Shown piece by piece: positions 37,394 to 46,837 of a stretch of DNA of 64,000 nucleotides. Origin of the DNA: Halopseudomonas yangmingensis (lineage in GTDB: Bacteria; Pseudomonadota; Gammaproteobacteria; Pseudomonadales; Pseudomonadaceae); NCBI RefSeq assembly GCF_900114825.1, contig NZ_FOUI01000014.1, forward strand, positions 20,143-84,142, written 5' to 3'. The notes under the pieces are model-generated. The model was not told the origin of the DNA. It saw only the letters and a program-made list of their open reading frames with translations, and ran no database searches. Numbering within the stretch: position 1 is the stretch's first letter; each line of letters begins with the position of its first letter. A program made the position numbers and the translations under genes.

Positions 37394-37846
37394 ATGGCCT
37401 ACTGGCTGATGAAGTCCGAACCCGACTGTTTTTCGATTGATGACCTTTCTCGTGGCCCGGCCCTGTGGGACGGAGTGCGCAACTATCAGGCGCGCAACTA
37501 CCTGGCAGAAATGCAGGCCGACGACCTGTTTCTGTTCTATCACTCAAGCTGCCAGCCCCCGGGGATCGCCGGCATTGGCCGGATTGACGGCCAGGCCAGA
37601 CCGGATCTAAGCGCTCTTGATCCTGCAGCAGCGGGCTACGACCCACGCAGCACTGAACAGCAGTTGCCCTGGGTAGCGGTTCCAGTGGTTTTCCAGAAAA
37701 AGTTTGCCGCCCTGTTGTCACTTGCACAGATTCGCACACTGGAAGGCCTCGAAGCCCTCCCGTTACTGGCTCGTGGCAGCCGGCTTTCGGTCATGCCGGT
37801 AACACCGGAGCAATGGCAGATTCTGCTGAACGCCGCCGGGAAATAA
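37394..37846 (+). CDS. EVE-domain protein
   Basis: 150 residues, single EVE (PUA-like) domain related to thymocyte nuclear protein 1. Conserved pieces: YWLMKSEPDCFSIDDL at the N-terminus, WDGVRNYQARNYL at 25-37 and DDLFLFYHS near 43-51. These domains bind modified bases in nucleic acids. The 160 bases upstream have no obvious strong promoter. Confidence 0.9.
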   Translation: MAYWLMKSEPDCFSIDDLSRGPALWDGVRNYQARNYLAEMQADDLFLFYHSSCQPPGIAGIGRIDGQARPDLSALDPAAAGYDPRSTEQQLPWVAVPVVFQKKFAALLSLAQIRTLEGLEALPLLARGSRLSVMPVTPEQWQILLNAAGK

Positions 37847-37956
37847 CGGAAAAGAATGTGCAGGACAGGAGCTTCAGTCCTATGCCGTCAAGGTAATTCC
37901 ACTCAGGGTGCCGTGCTGCAACTGACTGACAGCATGGCACAAGGATAGATTTACCC

Positions 37957-39807
37957 ATGCCTGCAGCGCGCCAGACAGCCCACTCCCTGATCCCTGAATG
38001 TCTGTTGGGAGTATTGCTGGCCATATTGATCGGCAGCAGCCTGTGGTCCTGGCATGCCTTGCAGACGGCCGAGCAACAGCAAACACTGGCACGCCTCAAA
38101 CTTGAAACAAGTGCGCTTGCCGAGCGCATAGAGAGCCGTTTCGACCAGCAGATTACCGCGCTGGAACGGCTTGCGGAACGCTGGCCTGTGCACCGTGACA
38201 CCCCTGATTTGTGGCGCCATGACGCACTGATGCTGACCCGCGACTACAGCAGTTTTCAGGCGATCCAGTGGCTTGACCCGGACTTGCGCATCCGCTGGAC
38301 CGAGCCCCTGATCGGCAACGAAGCGGCTCTGGGCTTCCAGTATTCGCCAGAGCACCCAGGGTATCCGGTACTGATGCAGATCCGCGATACGCTGCAACCG
38401 GCACTCAGCCCGCTGTTCGAGTTGCGCCAGGGCGGCCCGGGGCTGACCTACTATGTGCCCGTGGTTGCACAGCGCAGCCAGCCGCCTGTATTCGATGGCT
38501 TTCTGATCGGCGTATTTCGACCGCAGAAACTGCTCGCCGAGCTAACCGGCAGCATTGGCAACCGTCACCTGATACTGGATTTCTCGACTGCCGGAGAGCG
38601 GCTGTTCATCCACCAGCCAGACACGCTCGCTGATCACCTGCCAGCCATACAAATGCCCCTGCGTCTGGCCAATCGTAGCGATATCCTGCTGACCGCCAGA
38701 CCCAGCCAGTCATTGGTCCGCCAGAGCCAGACCCATTTACCGGAAATGGTTTTGTTCAGTGGCGTGCTGACCAGCCTGCTTCTGGTCAGTAGTTTGTGGC
38801 TGCTGCTCGGGAGCAGACGCAAGGCCAAAGCCTTACGGATCAGCAACCGTCGCCTGCAGAGCGAGATTGCCCATCGCCTTGATATCGAGCAAAGCCTGCA
38901 GGCCAGCCAGAGCAAACTGCAACTGATTCTGGACATGACCGATCACAGCAAGGACGCTTTGTTTCTGATCGGTTTGCAGCCAACAGAAGTCATCTACATG
39001 AACCGCACCTGCTGGGTAGCCTTGGGTTACAGCGAACATGAGTTGCGCGATTTGCTGCGCATTGCTCCGCAAGACGTGATGTGCGGTTATGGCAAATGGA
39101 TAGATAGCTGGCAAACCTCAGCAGCACATGCAGGGGCCAGCGTCAGCCAGCAAACACTCCGGCACCGCAACGGTCACACAATACCTGTCGAGATAAGCAC
39201 AAGGGTCTTGTCCAGGCATTGCCGCGATTACCTGATCTGTATCGGCCGCAACAACGCAGCCCAACTGGAAGCTGCCGAGCAGTTACGTCGCCAATCACAA
39301 CAGGACGGGCTGACCGGCCTGTTCAACAGGCGCTACTTCGACCAGGCGCTGGCCAGTGAATGGCGCCGACAGCGTCGACAGCAGCAGCCCCTCGCCCTGT
39401 TGATGCTGGATGTGGATCACTTCAAATCCTTTAACGACCTGCTTGGTCATCAGGCTGGCGATGATGCCCTGCGCAAACTGGCCTCAGCACTGGGACAAGG
39501 TCTGATGCGCGAGGGAGAATGCGCCTGCCGCTACGGTGGCGAGGAGTTTGCGGTAATACTGCCGGGGGCTGATGCAGCCGAGTGTGAGCGGGCAGCAAAG
39601 CACCTGCACCGGGCAATCGAACGTTTACAGATTGCCCATCCGGGCAGCCCTCTACAGCGCCTGACTGTCAGCATAGGCGCAGCCAGCCTGATGCCCATGG
39701 CCGAACTCAGCCCCTCGGATCTGATTCGACTGGCCGACCAGGCCCTGTACCAGGCCAAATCCCAGGGCCGCAACCGCACCTGTCACGCCGAACAGGAGCA
39801 GCACTAA
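37957..39807 (+). CDS. Membrane-bound diguanylate cyclase with CHASE-like, PAS and GGDEF domains
   Basis: 616 residues. A first membrane segment (about 12-32), a periplasmic sensor domain (about 45-250), a second membrane segment (about 268-288), a PAS domain (about 320-435) and a GGDEF domain (about 440-610). The active site reads CRYGGEEF, so the enzyme should make cyclic di-GMP. The inhibitory site five residues upstream reads REGE instead of RxxD, so product inhibition may be weak. The stop codon overlaps that of ilvA on the other strand. Confidence 0.9.
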   Translation: MPAARQTAHSLIPECLLGVLLAILIGSSLWSWHALQTAEQQQTLARLKLETSALAERIESRFDQQITALERLAERWPVHRDTPDLWRHDALMLTRDYSSFQAIQWLDPDLRIRWTEPLIGNEAALGFQYSPEHPGYPVLMQIRDTLQPALSPLFELRQGGPGLTYYVPVVAQRSQPPVFDGFLIGVFRPQKLLAELTGSIGNRHLILDFSTAGERLFIHQPDTLADHLPAIQMPLRLANRSDILLTARPSQSLVRQSQTHLPEMVLFSGVLTSLLLVSSLWLLLGSRRKAKALRISNRRLQSEIAHRLDIEQSLQASQSKLQLILDMTDHSKDALFLIGLQPTEVIYMNRTCWVALGYSEHELRDLLRIAPQDVMCGYGKWIDSWQTSAAHAGASVSQQTLRHRNGHTIPVEISTRVLSRHCRDYLICIGRNNAAQLEAAEQLRRQSQQDGLTGLFNRRYFDQALASEWRRQRRQQQPLALLMLDVDHFKSFNDLLGHQAGDDALRKLASALGQGLMREGECACRYGGEEFAVILPGADAAECERAAKHLHRAIERLQIAHPGSPLQRLTVSIGAASLMPMAELSPSDLIRLADQALYQAKSQGRNRTCHAEQEQH

Positions 39808-41318
39808 CCAAGAAACAGCCGGTAGGCCGGATTGTCACTCTCATCCCAGTACGGATAACCGATCGACGCCAGCGCCTCCGGCACCTGGCTGCGCTCGTCC
39901 TCCGGCACCTGCAGACCGGCCACTACCCGCCCCCAGGCAGCACCATGGTTACGGTAGTGGAACATCGAGATATTCCAGCGCCCGCCGAGCTTGTTGAGGA
40001 AGTTGAACAGCGCGCCGGGGCGCTCGGGGAATTCGAAACGCAGCACCACCTCGTCAGTCACCTGCGCCGCGTGCCCACCGACCATGTGACGGATATGCAG
40101 CTTGGCCAGCTCGTTGTCGGTCAGGTCCAGCACCGGGAAGCCCTGATCGCACAGCTGTTGCACCAGAGCACCGCGCGGGTCCAGCTCAGGGTGGGTCTGC
40201 ACACCAACAAAGATATGCGCCTCGCCACTGTCGTGGTAACGGTAGTTGAACTCGGTGATGGCGCGCTTGCCGATCGCCTGGCAGAACGCCTTGAAACTGC
40301 CCGGCCGCTCCGGAATGGTGACTGCCAGCAGCGCCTCGCGCTGCTCACCCAGCTCGGCGCGCTCGGCGACATGCCGCAGGCGGTCAAAATTGATGTTGGC
40401 ACCGGAATCGATGGCAATCAGCACCTGGCCCTGACAGCCCTCGCGCTCGACATATTTCTTGATGCCGGCCACGCCCAGGCAACCGGCCGGCTCACAGATC
40501 GAGCGGGTATCGTCGTAGATATCCTTGATCGCCGCGCACATTTCGTCGGTGGAAACGGTGATCACCTCATCCACATAGTGCCGGCAAACCTCGAAGGTAT
40601 GCTCGCCGATCTGCGCCACCGCAACACCGTCGGCGAACAGCCCGACCTGACTCAGCACCACCCGCTCACCGGCATCCATCGCCGCCTTCAGGCAGGCAGC
40701 CTCGGTCGGCTCGACGCCGATCACCTTGATCTGCGGGCGCAGGTATTTGACGTAGGCGGCAATACCGGCGGCCAGCCCGCCACCGCCGACCGGCACGAAG
40801 ATCGCATCAATATGGCCCTGGTGCTGGCGCAGAATCTCCATGGCCACCGTGCCCTGCCCGGCAATGGTGTCCGGATCATCATAGGGATGGATGTAGGTGA
40901 AGCCCTTCTCCTTGACCAGCTTCTGCGAGTAGGCCAGCGCCTCGTCAAAGGCATCGCCATGCAGCACGACCCGGGCACCACGCGCGCGCACCGCCTTGAC
41001 CTTGATTTCCGGCGTGGTGCGCGGCATCACAATGGTCGCCTTGACGCCCATATGCCGGGCGGCATAGGCCAGCCCCTGGGCATGATTGCCAGCCGAGGCG
41101 GCTACGACACCCTTGGCCCGCTGCTCATCAGTCAGCTGTGCCAGCTTGTTGTAGGCGCCGCGGATCTTGAAAGAGAACACCGGCTGCAGGTCCTCGCGCT
41201 TGAGCAGCACGGTGTTGCCGAGGCGCTCGGAAAGGAACGGCGCCGGGTGAATCGGCGTCTCCACCGCCACGTCGTAAACGCGGGAGCAAAGTATCTTCTT
41301 GACGTAGGTTTCCAGCAT
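39804..41318 (-). CDS. ilvA: Threonine dehydratase, biosynthetic
   Basis: PLP enzyme making 2-oxobutanoate from threonine in isoleucine synthesis. 504 residues from ATG 41318, the P. aeruginosa IlvA1 length; a TTG nine codons upstream is rejected. PLP lysine in FSFKIRGAYNKL, glycine loop VGGGGLAAGIA, and two C-terminal ACT-like regulatory domains (about 330-500), implying isoleucine/valine control. Divergent from rpiA, as in P. aeruginosa. Confidence 0.95.
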   Translation of the reverse strand: MLETYVKKILCSRVYDVAVETPIHPAPFLSERLGNTVLLKREDLQPVFSFKIRGAYNKLAQLTDEQRAKGVVAASAGNHAQGLAYAARHMGVKATIVMPRTTPEIKVKAVRARGARVVLHGDAFDEALAYSQKLVKEKGFTYIHPYDDPDTIAGQGTVAMEILRQHQGHIDAIFVPVGGGGLAAGIAAYVKYLRPQIKVIGVEPTEAACLKAAMDAGERVVLSQVGLFADGVAVAQIGEHTFEVCRHYVDEVITVSTDEMCAAIKDIYDDTRSICEPAGCLGVAGIKKYVEREGCQGQVLIAIDSGANINFDRLRHVAERAELGEQREALLAVTIPERPGSFKAFCQAIGKRAITEFNYRYHDSGEAHIFVGVQTHPELDPRGALVQQLCDQGFPVLDLTDNELAKLHIRHMVGGHAAQVTDEVVLRFEFPERPGALFNFLNKLGGRWNISMFHYRNHGAAWGRVVAGLQVPEDERSQVPEALASIGYPYWDESDNPAYRLFLG

Positions 41319-41403
41319 GGCGGGCCTGATCCGGGTCGACTGCAAAGCCGCCAGTCTAGCGAATCGACCGGCAGGCGACTACACGCAGACGGCCTGCCGG
41401 CCG

Positions 41404-41409
41404 TATAAT
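41404..41409 (+). promoter_or_regulatory. -10 element of rpiA
   Basis: A perfect TATAAT 35 bases upstream of the rpiA start. No good -35 hexamer is found at the right distance, so activator help or weak activity is possible. Confidence 0.5.
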
Positions 41410-41443
41410 CCGCGCTTTGCCCGTGATCGGAGGGGACCAGTCC

Positions 41444-42115
41444 ATGACCCAGGACGAACTGAAACAGGCCGTTGGCCAGGCGGCTGTCGACCTGATACTG
41501 CCCAGCCTGCAGGATTCCAGCATCATCGGCGTGGGCACCGGCTCCACCGCCAACTGCTTTATCGATGCACTGGCGCGCCACAAGGGCTTCTTCGACGGCG
41601 CCGTGGCCAGCTCCGAGGCCACCGCCCAGCGCCTGAAACAACATGGCATTCCGGTCTACGATCTGAACAGCGTGGCAGAGCTGGATTTTTATGTGGATGG
41701 CGCCGACGAGGCCAACGCTCACCTGGAACTGATCAAGGGCGGCGGCGCTGCGCTGACCCGCGAGAAGATTGTTGCCGCCGTCGCCAGAACCTTTATCTGC
41801 ATCGCCGACCAGAGCAAGCTGGTGGATACCCTTGGGGCCTTTCCGCTGCCAGTCGAGGTAATTCCCATGGCGCGCAGTCACGTTGCCCGACAAATCGTCA
41901 AACTCGGCGGCGACCCGGTCTATCGGGATGGCTGCATCACCGACAACGGCAATGTGATTCTGGATGTGCACAATATGCTGATCCACGATCCGCGACGCCT
42001 TGAGGAGCAACTTAACGCCATCGTCGGGGTGGTCTGCAACGGCCTGTTCGCCGCCCGCCCGGCCGATATCCTGTTGCTTGGCACGGCGGACGGGGTCAAA
42101 CAGCTGAAAGCCTGA
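41444..42115 (+). CDS. rpiA: Ribose 5-phosphate isomerase A
   Basis: Interconverts ribose 5-phosphate and ribulose 5-phosphate. 223 residues, the usual length. Motifs [11 protein letters not shown] (N-terminal phosphate site), DGADEA (about 83-88) and [12 protein letters not shown] are intact. GGAGGGG ribosome site. Confidence 0.96.
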   Translation: MTQDELKQAVGQAAVDLILPSLQDSSIIGVGTGSTANCFIDALARHKGFFDGAVASSEATAQRLKQHGIPVYDLNSVAELDFYVDGADEANAHLELIKGGGAALTREKIVAAVARTFICIADQSKLVDTLGAFPLPVEVIPMARSHVARQIVKLGGDPVYRDGCITDNGNVILDVHNMLIHDPRRLEEQLNAIVGVVCNGLFAARPADILLLGTADGVKQLKA

Positions 42116-42124
42116 GCCAACGGC

Positions 42125-43024
42125 TCAGGGCTGCGGCGTAAAACGGTAGAACAGGTTTGGCTCGCTGACCAGATAGATAGCGCCGTCCGGGCCGACAGTT
42201 ACCCCTTCAGCCTGCGGCACCGTGCGGCGCAAACCGGCCATGCCGCGCCACAGGCCGAGCAGGCTCAACGGCTGCCCATCAGCGGCATACTCCACCAGCA
42301 TGTGCGACTCGTCACTCAGTAGCAGCAGATGACCGCTGGGAGCATGCCAGGTCAGCGATGACAGATCGCGCATAAACAGGGTCGGCGAATCGCTGGGCTT
42401 GAGTTCACGCACCTCGACCCGCAGCGACGTCTGCGGGTCGGCATCGACAAAGCCGCGCACCTCCAACACCCGCAGCGGATCACGCTCGCGCACCACCAGC
42501 AGACGCTGCTGGCGCTCGTCCCAGGACAACCCCTCGAAGCCCTTGTTACCCTCGCCATCCAGTCCCAGACTGAGACTCGGCAGACCCGACACATCCAGCA
42601 CCTGGGCCTCATCAGGCAAATCCAGAAGAATCAGGCGCTGGCTGCGTTCCTCGGCAATCACAAAACGCCTGCCCTCGACATGGGTCAGACCTTCCATGTC
42701 GCTGACACCCTCGAGGCGCACGCTTCGCAGCAAGCGCCCGTCGGTGCTCAATTCGACCAGCAGCGGCTCGCCGTTGAGTACCGACCACAGCGTGCCGGTC
42801 TGGCTGTTGAAGGTCAGCGCCGACAAGTCATCATCAATACCCGCGACCGGCAACGCCTCGATATCTACCCGGTAGCGCGCCAGGTTCAGCGCCTGCTCGG
42901 GCAAGGCCTGCGAGCTTAGCCGCCAGCTTTGCCACAGCAGCACATCCAGCCGCAAAAAATGCAGCACAAGAGCAGCCAAAAGCAGCACAACAATGGGTAG
43001 TAACAACCACAACCTGATTCTCAC
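42125..43024 (-). CDS. SdiA-regulated (YjiK-type) beta-propeller protein
   Basis: 299 residues with an N-terminal membrane anchor (about 4-24) and a periplasmic propeller domain of the SdiA-regulated family. Visible repeats include DMEGLTHVEGRRFVIAEER and KGFEGLSWDERQQRLL. Molecular function unknown. P. aeruginosa has a homologue in the same ilvA-rpiA neighbourhood (from memory). Confidence 0.85.
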   Translation of the reverse strand: MRIRLWLLLPIVVLLLAALVLHFLRLDVLLWQSWRLSSQALPEQALNLARYRVDIEALPVAGIDDDLSALTFNSQTGTLWSVLNGEPLLVELSTDGRLLRSVRLEGVSDMEGLTHVEGRRFVIAEERSQRLILLDLPDEAQVLDVSGLPSLSLGLDGEGNKGFEGLSWDERQQRLLVVRERDPLRVLEVRGFVDADPQTSLRVEVRELKPSDSPTLFMRDLSSLTWHAPSGHLLLLSDESHMLVEYAADGQPLSLLGLWRGMAGLRRTVPQAEGVTVGPDGAIYLVSEPNLFYRFTPQP

Positions 43025-43125
43025 ACGCAGACTCCGGGACAGCGCAAGGTGCAGGTTGGAGGGAGTGAGTCCGAAAAAGTTCAGACCACAGGCAAGCCAA
43101 TGACAAGCCTGTGACTTTGAGTGCT

Positions 43126-43791
43126 TCAGGCAATAGAAGCCGTCTGCTCCAGCACACCGGGAATGGCCAGCTGCAGCTGATCACCACTGGCCAGCACGCC
43201 GACCCCGGCCGGCGTGCCGGTAATCACCACATCCCCCGGCTGCAGGGTAAATACCCCGGCGATGTGCCGCAGCAAGGCGATGATCGGGGTGATCATCTCG
43301 GCACTGTTGCCCTGCTGGCGCAGCTCGCCGTTGATCCGCAGTTGCAGGGGAATCGCGGTCAGATCAGGCAGTTGCGCGGGCTCGACAAAGGCCGACAGCG
43401 GACAGGCGCCGTCAAACGCCTTGGCGCGCTCCCAGGGATGCCCCTTGGCCTTAAGCTGGTCCTGCAGTTCGCGCAGGGTCAGGTCCAGCGCCAGACCAAT
43501 GCCGGCAATCGCCGCGATTGCCTGCTGCTCGCTGACGTCGCCGCTCAGGGTCTGACCGATCAGCAGGGCGATCTCGGTTTCGTAATGCACCGCACCGAGG
43601 CCCTGCGGCAGGTGCAGCGGCTGATCCAGCGCCACCACCGCCGTGGCCGGCTTGATAAACAGCAGCGGCTCGGCCGGCACCGGGTTGTTCAGCTCGCGGG
43701 CATGTTCGGCGTAATTGCGCCCGACACAGACCACCTTGCCCAAGGGCAGGCTGATCGGGCTGTTGTCGGCAAAATGGTGCTGGTAAGACAT
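43126..43791 (-). CDS. Fumarylacetoacetate hydrolase-family protein
   Basis: 221 residues, FAH fold. Metal-site motif HYETEIALLIG (about 70-80), KAFDGACPLSAF and the C-terminal GDVVITGTPAGVG are diagnostic. Family members act as acylpyruvate hydrolases, oxaloacetate decarboxylases or isomerases; the substrate is not determined. Start 43791 because upstream in-frame sequence overlaps the repeat. Confidence 0.9.
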   Translation of the reverse strand: MSYQHHFADNSPISLPLGKVVCVGRNYAEHARELNNPVPAEPLLFIKPATAVVALDQPLHLPQGLGAVHYETEIALLIGQTLSGDVSEQQAIAAIAGIGLALDLTLRELQDQLKAKGHPWERAKAFDGACPLSAFVEPAQLPDLTAIPLQLRINGELRQQGNSAEMITPIIALLRHIAGVFTLQPGDVVITGTPAGVGVLASGDQLQLAIPGVLEQTASIA

Positions 43792-43850
43792 CACAAATCC
43801 TTGAAAGAGGTGGGTTGAAGCTGGCAGCCGCAGCGTCCGCAAGCGGTGTT

Positions 43851-43944
43851 GGCAGGCCCCTGATCTGGACCGTCGATGCCCAGGGATGGGCATCGCCGAG
43901 CGTACAGGGACGTATTTACAGCGTGTCCAGAACAGGGGCCTGGC
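43851..43944. repeat. Structured palindromic repeat, copy 2
   Basis: Outer arms 43851-43870 and 43925-43944 pair at 18 of 20 positions. The 62-base core (43867-43928, minus strand orientation relative to copy 1) is 49/62 identical to copy 1. The two small hairpins with TCCC loops are kept by paired changes (for example TACG/TGTA in place of CCCA/TGGG). It lies between the FAH-family gene and the FAD oxidase gene. No coding capacity. Confidence 0.86.
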
Positions 43945-43987
43945 AATGCCGCTCACCCTGCAAACAAAGCAACCCGGGGGTTAGGGT

Positions 43988-45379
43988 TCAGACAAAAATC
44001 TTGCCCGGATTCATGATGCCGTTGGGGTCGAATACCGCCTTGACCCCCTTCATCAGCGCAATCTCGGCCGGGCTGCGGCTGTAGTGCAGGTAATCGCGCT
44101 TGGTCATGCCCACACCATGCTCGGCGGAGATCGAACCGTTGTACTTCTGCACGATCTCGAATACCCACTTGTTCACCGTCGCGCACTTGCCGAAGAACTC
44201 ATCCTTGGACATGGCTTCCGGCTTGAGGATATTCAGGTGCAGGTTGCCGTCGCCGATATGGCCGAACCAGACAATCTCGAAATCCGGGTAGTGTTCACCG
44301 ACGATCGCATCAATATCGTGCAGGAAGGCCGGCACCTGGCCGACCGTTACCGAAATATCGTTCTTGTAGGGTGTCCAGTGCGAAATCGTCTCGGAAATGA
44401 ACTCGCGCAATTTCCACAGGTTCTGCAGTTGCTGCTCGCTCTGGCTCATCACCCCGTCCAGCACCCAACCCTGCTCTACGCAGTGCTCGAAGATCTCCAG
44501 CGCCTGATTGGCGATATCCTCGTTGAGCGCCTCGAACTCCAGCAGCGCATAAAACGGGCAATCGGTCTCGAACGGCGCCGGCACGTCACCGCGCCCCATG
44601 ATCTTGGCCATCGCCTTGTCCGAAAAGAACTCGAAGGCGGTCAGATCCAGCTTGCCCTGGAAGGCATGCAAGACCGGCATGATCGAATCGAAATCCGGCG
44701 TACCCAGCACCATCGCCGTGAGATTCTTCGGCGCCCGCTCCAGGCGCATGGTCGCCTCGACGACAAAGCCCAGGGTGCCCTCGGCACCGATAAACAGCTG
44801 GCGCAAATCGTAGCCGGTGGCGTTCTTGATCAGATCCTTGTTCAGCTCCAGCAGCTCGCCGGTACCGGTGACCACCTTCAGCCCGGCCACCCAATTACGG
44901 GTCATGCCATAACGAATGACCTTGATGCCGCCGGCATTGGTACCGATATTGCCGCCGATGTTGCTGGAACCCGCCGAGGCAAAATCCACCGGGTAATACA
45001 GCCCCTGTTCCTCAGCAAACTGCTGCAGCTGCACCGTCACCACCCCGGGCTGACAGACCACGGTGCGATCAAATTCGTTGAACCCGATGATCCTGTTCAT
45101 GTAATCGAAGGACACCACGATTTCGCCATTGGCCGCCACCGCGCCAGCCGACAGCCCGGTACGTCCGCCCGAGGGCACCAGCGCCAGCCGCTCGGCATTG
45201 GCAAAGCGCACAACCGCCTGCACCTGCTCGATGCTCCTGGGGAACACGATGGCCAGCGGCGCCGGCTCGAAATGCTTGGTCCAGTCCTTGCCCCAGGCAT
45301 TCAGGGAATCGGCATCGGTGCGCACCTTGTCCGGGTCAACCAGGGTTTTCAGGGTTTCGATGATGGCTTGCGGGGTCAT
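43988..45379 (-). CDS. FAD-linked D-2-hydroxyglutarate dehydrogenase
   Basis: 463 residues of the FAD-oxidase C-terminal family. FAD_binding_4 motif PSGGRTGLSAGAV (about 70) and SSNIGGNIGTNAGG, metal-site HIGDGNLHLNI and EHGVGMTKRDYL near the C-terminus. It is divergent from serA. In P. stutzeri this enzyme removes the D-2-hydroxyglutarate made by SerA as it reduces 2-oxoglutarate, driving serine synthesis; the same arrangement here supports the call. Confidence 0.9.
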   Translation of the reverse strand: MTPQAIIETLKTLVDPDKVRTDADSLNAWGKDWTKHFEPAPLAIVFPRSIEQVQAVVRFANAERLALVPSGGRTGLSAGAVAANGEIVVSFDYMNRIIGFNEFDRTVVCQPGVVTVQLQQFAEEQGLYYPVDFASAGSSNIGGNIGTNAGGIKVIRYGMTRNWVAGLKVVTGTGELLELNKDLIKNATGYDLRQLFIGAEGTLGFVVEATMRLERAPKNLTAMVLGTPDFDSIMPVLHAFQGKLDLTAFEFFSDKAMAKIMGRGDVPAPFETDCPFYALLEFEALNEDIANQALEIFEHCVEQGWVLDGVMSQSEQQLQNLWKLREFISETISHWTPYKNDISVTVGQVPAFLHDIDAIVGEHYPDFEIVWFGHIGDGNLHLNILKPEAMSKDEFFGKCATVNKWVFEIVQKYNGSISAEHGVGMTKRDYLHYSRSPAEIALMKGVKAVFDPNGIMNPGKIFV

Positions 45380-45451
45380 GTGCGCCTCAAAGGAAATTCA
45401 CGCAGCGCCTGAACACAATTCATACGCATGCAGGCATCAAAAAAGGGAGAT

Positions 45452-45463
45452 TATGCTAGCATA
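45452..45463. promoter_or_regulatory. 12-base palindrome in the serA upstream region
   Basis: TATGCTAGCATA is a perfect 12-base palindrome 91 bases before serA. It contains -10-like TATGCT for rightward transcription but lacks a matching -35. It could be a core promoter, an operator, or both. Confidence 0.4.
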
Positions 45464-45553
45464 CGCGGCTTCCGAAACAGGACAACTCCGACAGCCCGGC
45501 TGCCGAATTTGTCCTCCAGGCTTCTCCAATCAGCATTGCGGGTAACTGAGACC

Positions 45554-46783
45554 ATGAGCAAGACCTCGCTGGACAAAGGCAAGATCAAGTTTCTGCTCCT
45601 CGAGGGCGTACACCAGTCGGCCGTCGACACCCTGAAGGCCGCTGGCTACACCAACATCGAGTACCACACCAGTTCGCTGCCGGACGACCAGCTGAAAGCA
45701 TCGATTGCCGATGCACACTTTATTGGCATCCGCTCACGCACCCAGCTGACCGAAGATATCTTTGCCCACGCACCCAAGCTGGTTGCCGTCGGCTGCTTCT
45801 GCATCGGCACCAACCAGGTCGACCTGAGCGCCGCCATGCAGCGCGGTGTTGCGGTGTTCAATGCACCCTACTCGAACACCCGCTCGGTAGCCGAACTGGT
45901 GCTGGCCGAAGCCATACTGCTGCTGCGCGGTATTCCCGAAAAGAACGCCTCCTGCCACCGTGGCGGCTGGATCAAGAGCGCCGACAACTCCTACGAAATC
46001 CGCGGCAAAAAACTCGGCATCGTCGGCTACGGCTCGATCGGCACCCAGCTGTCCGTGCTGGCCGAAGGCCTGGGCATGCAAGTGCTGTTCTATGACGTAG
46101 TAACCAAGCTGCCCCTGGGCAATGCCCGTCAGGTCAGCTCGCTGAACGAACTGCTCGGTGAAGCCGACATCGTTACCCTGCACGTACCGGAAACCGCCGC
46201 CACCAAATGGATGATCGGCGAGAAGGAAATCCGTGCAATGAAAAAGGGCGGCATCCTGATCAATGCCGCACGCGGCACCGTAGTGGATATCGATGCCCTG
46301 GCCGGCGCACTGCGCGACAAGCACCTGAATGGCGCTGCCATTGACGTGTTCCCGGTTGAGCCGCGCTCGAACAAGGATGAGTTCATCAGCCCGCTGCGAG
46401 AGTTCGACAACTGCATCCTGACTCCGCATATCGGCGGCTCGACCATGGAAGCGCAGGCCAATATCGGTCTGGAAGTGGCCGAGAAGCTGGTCCGCTACAG
46501 CGACAACGGCACCTCGATCACCTCGGTCAACTTCCCCGAAGTGGCGCTGCCGTCGCACCCGGGCAAGCACCGTCTGCTGCACATCCACCAGAACATCCCC
46601 GGCGTGATGAGCGAAATCAACCGGGTATTCGCGGAAAACGGCATCAACATCTCCGGTCAGTACCTGCAGACCAACGAAAAGGTCGGCTATGTCGTGATCG
46701 ATGTGGATGCCGAGTACTCGGATCTGGCCCAGGAGAAGCTGCAGCACGTCAAAGGCACCATCCGCTGCCGCGTGCTGTTCTGA
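45554..46783 (+). CDS. serA: D-3-phosphoglycerate dehydrogenase
   Basis: First enzyme of serine synthesis, 409 residues. NAD motif GIVGYGSIGTQ (about 155), catalytic region with Arg in SRTQL, Glu in PVEPRSN and His in LTPHIGGST, then a C-terminal ACT domain (about 337-409). Length fits the E. coli type that also reduces 2-oxoglutarate. ATG at 45554; the 174-base upstream region holds a palindrome and a 30-codon reading frame. Confidence 0.96.
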   Translation: MSKTSLDKGKIKFLLLEGVHQSAVDTLKAAGYTNIEYHTSSLPDDQLKASIADAHFIGIRSRTQLTEDIFAHAPKLVAVGCFCIGTNQVDLSAAMQRGVAVFNAPYSNTRSVAELVLAEAILLLRGIPEKNASCHRGGWIKSADNSYEIRGKKLGIVGYGSIGTQLSVLAEGLGMQVLFYDVVTKLPLGNARQVSSLNELLGEADIVTLHVPETAATKWMIGEKEIRAMKKGGILINAARGTVVDIDALAGALRDKHLNGAAIDVFPVEPRSNKDEFISPLREFDNCILTPHIGGSTMEAQANIGLEVAEKLVRYSDNGTSITSVNFPEVALPSHPGKHRLLHIHQNIPGVMSEINRVFAENGINISGQYLQTNEKVGYVVIDVDAEYSDLAQEKLQHVKGTIRCRVLF

Positions 46784-46800
46784 CTACTGATGTACCAGCA

Positions 46801-46836
46801 AACGCCGCCGCGCACCCGTGCCCGGCGGCGTTTTGC
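46801..46836. terminator. Terminator between serA and the DUF523 gene
   Basis: Inverted repeat 46801-46810/46825-46834 (AAACGCCGCC/GGCGGCGTTT) with T-rich flank on the right and A-rich on the left; it can serve both the rightward serA and the leftward gene. Confidence 0.8.
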
Positions 46837-46837
46837 G

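Noticed and set aside
43087..43113. Hairpin CACAGGC/GCCTGTG before the SdiA-regulated-type gene
   Set aside because: Only 7 pairs, no T tract, position upstream of a leftward gene; not strong enough to call.
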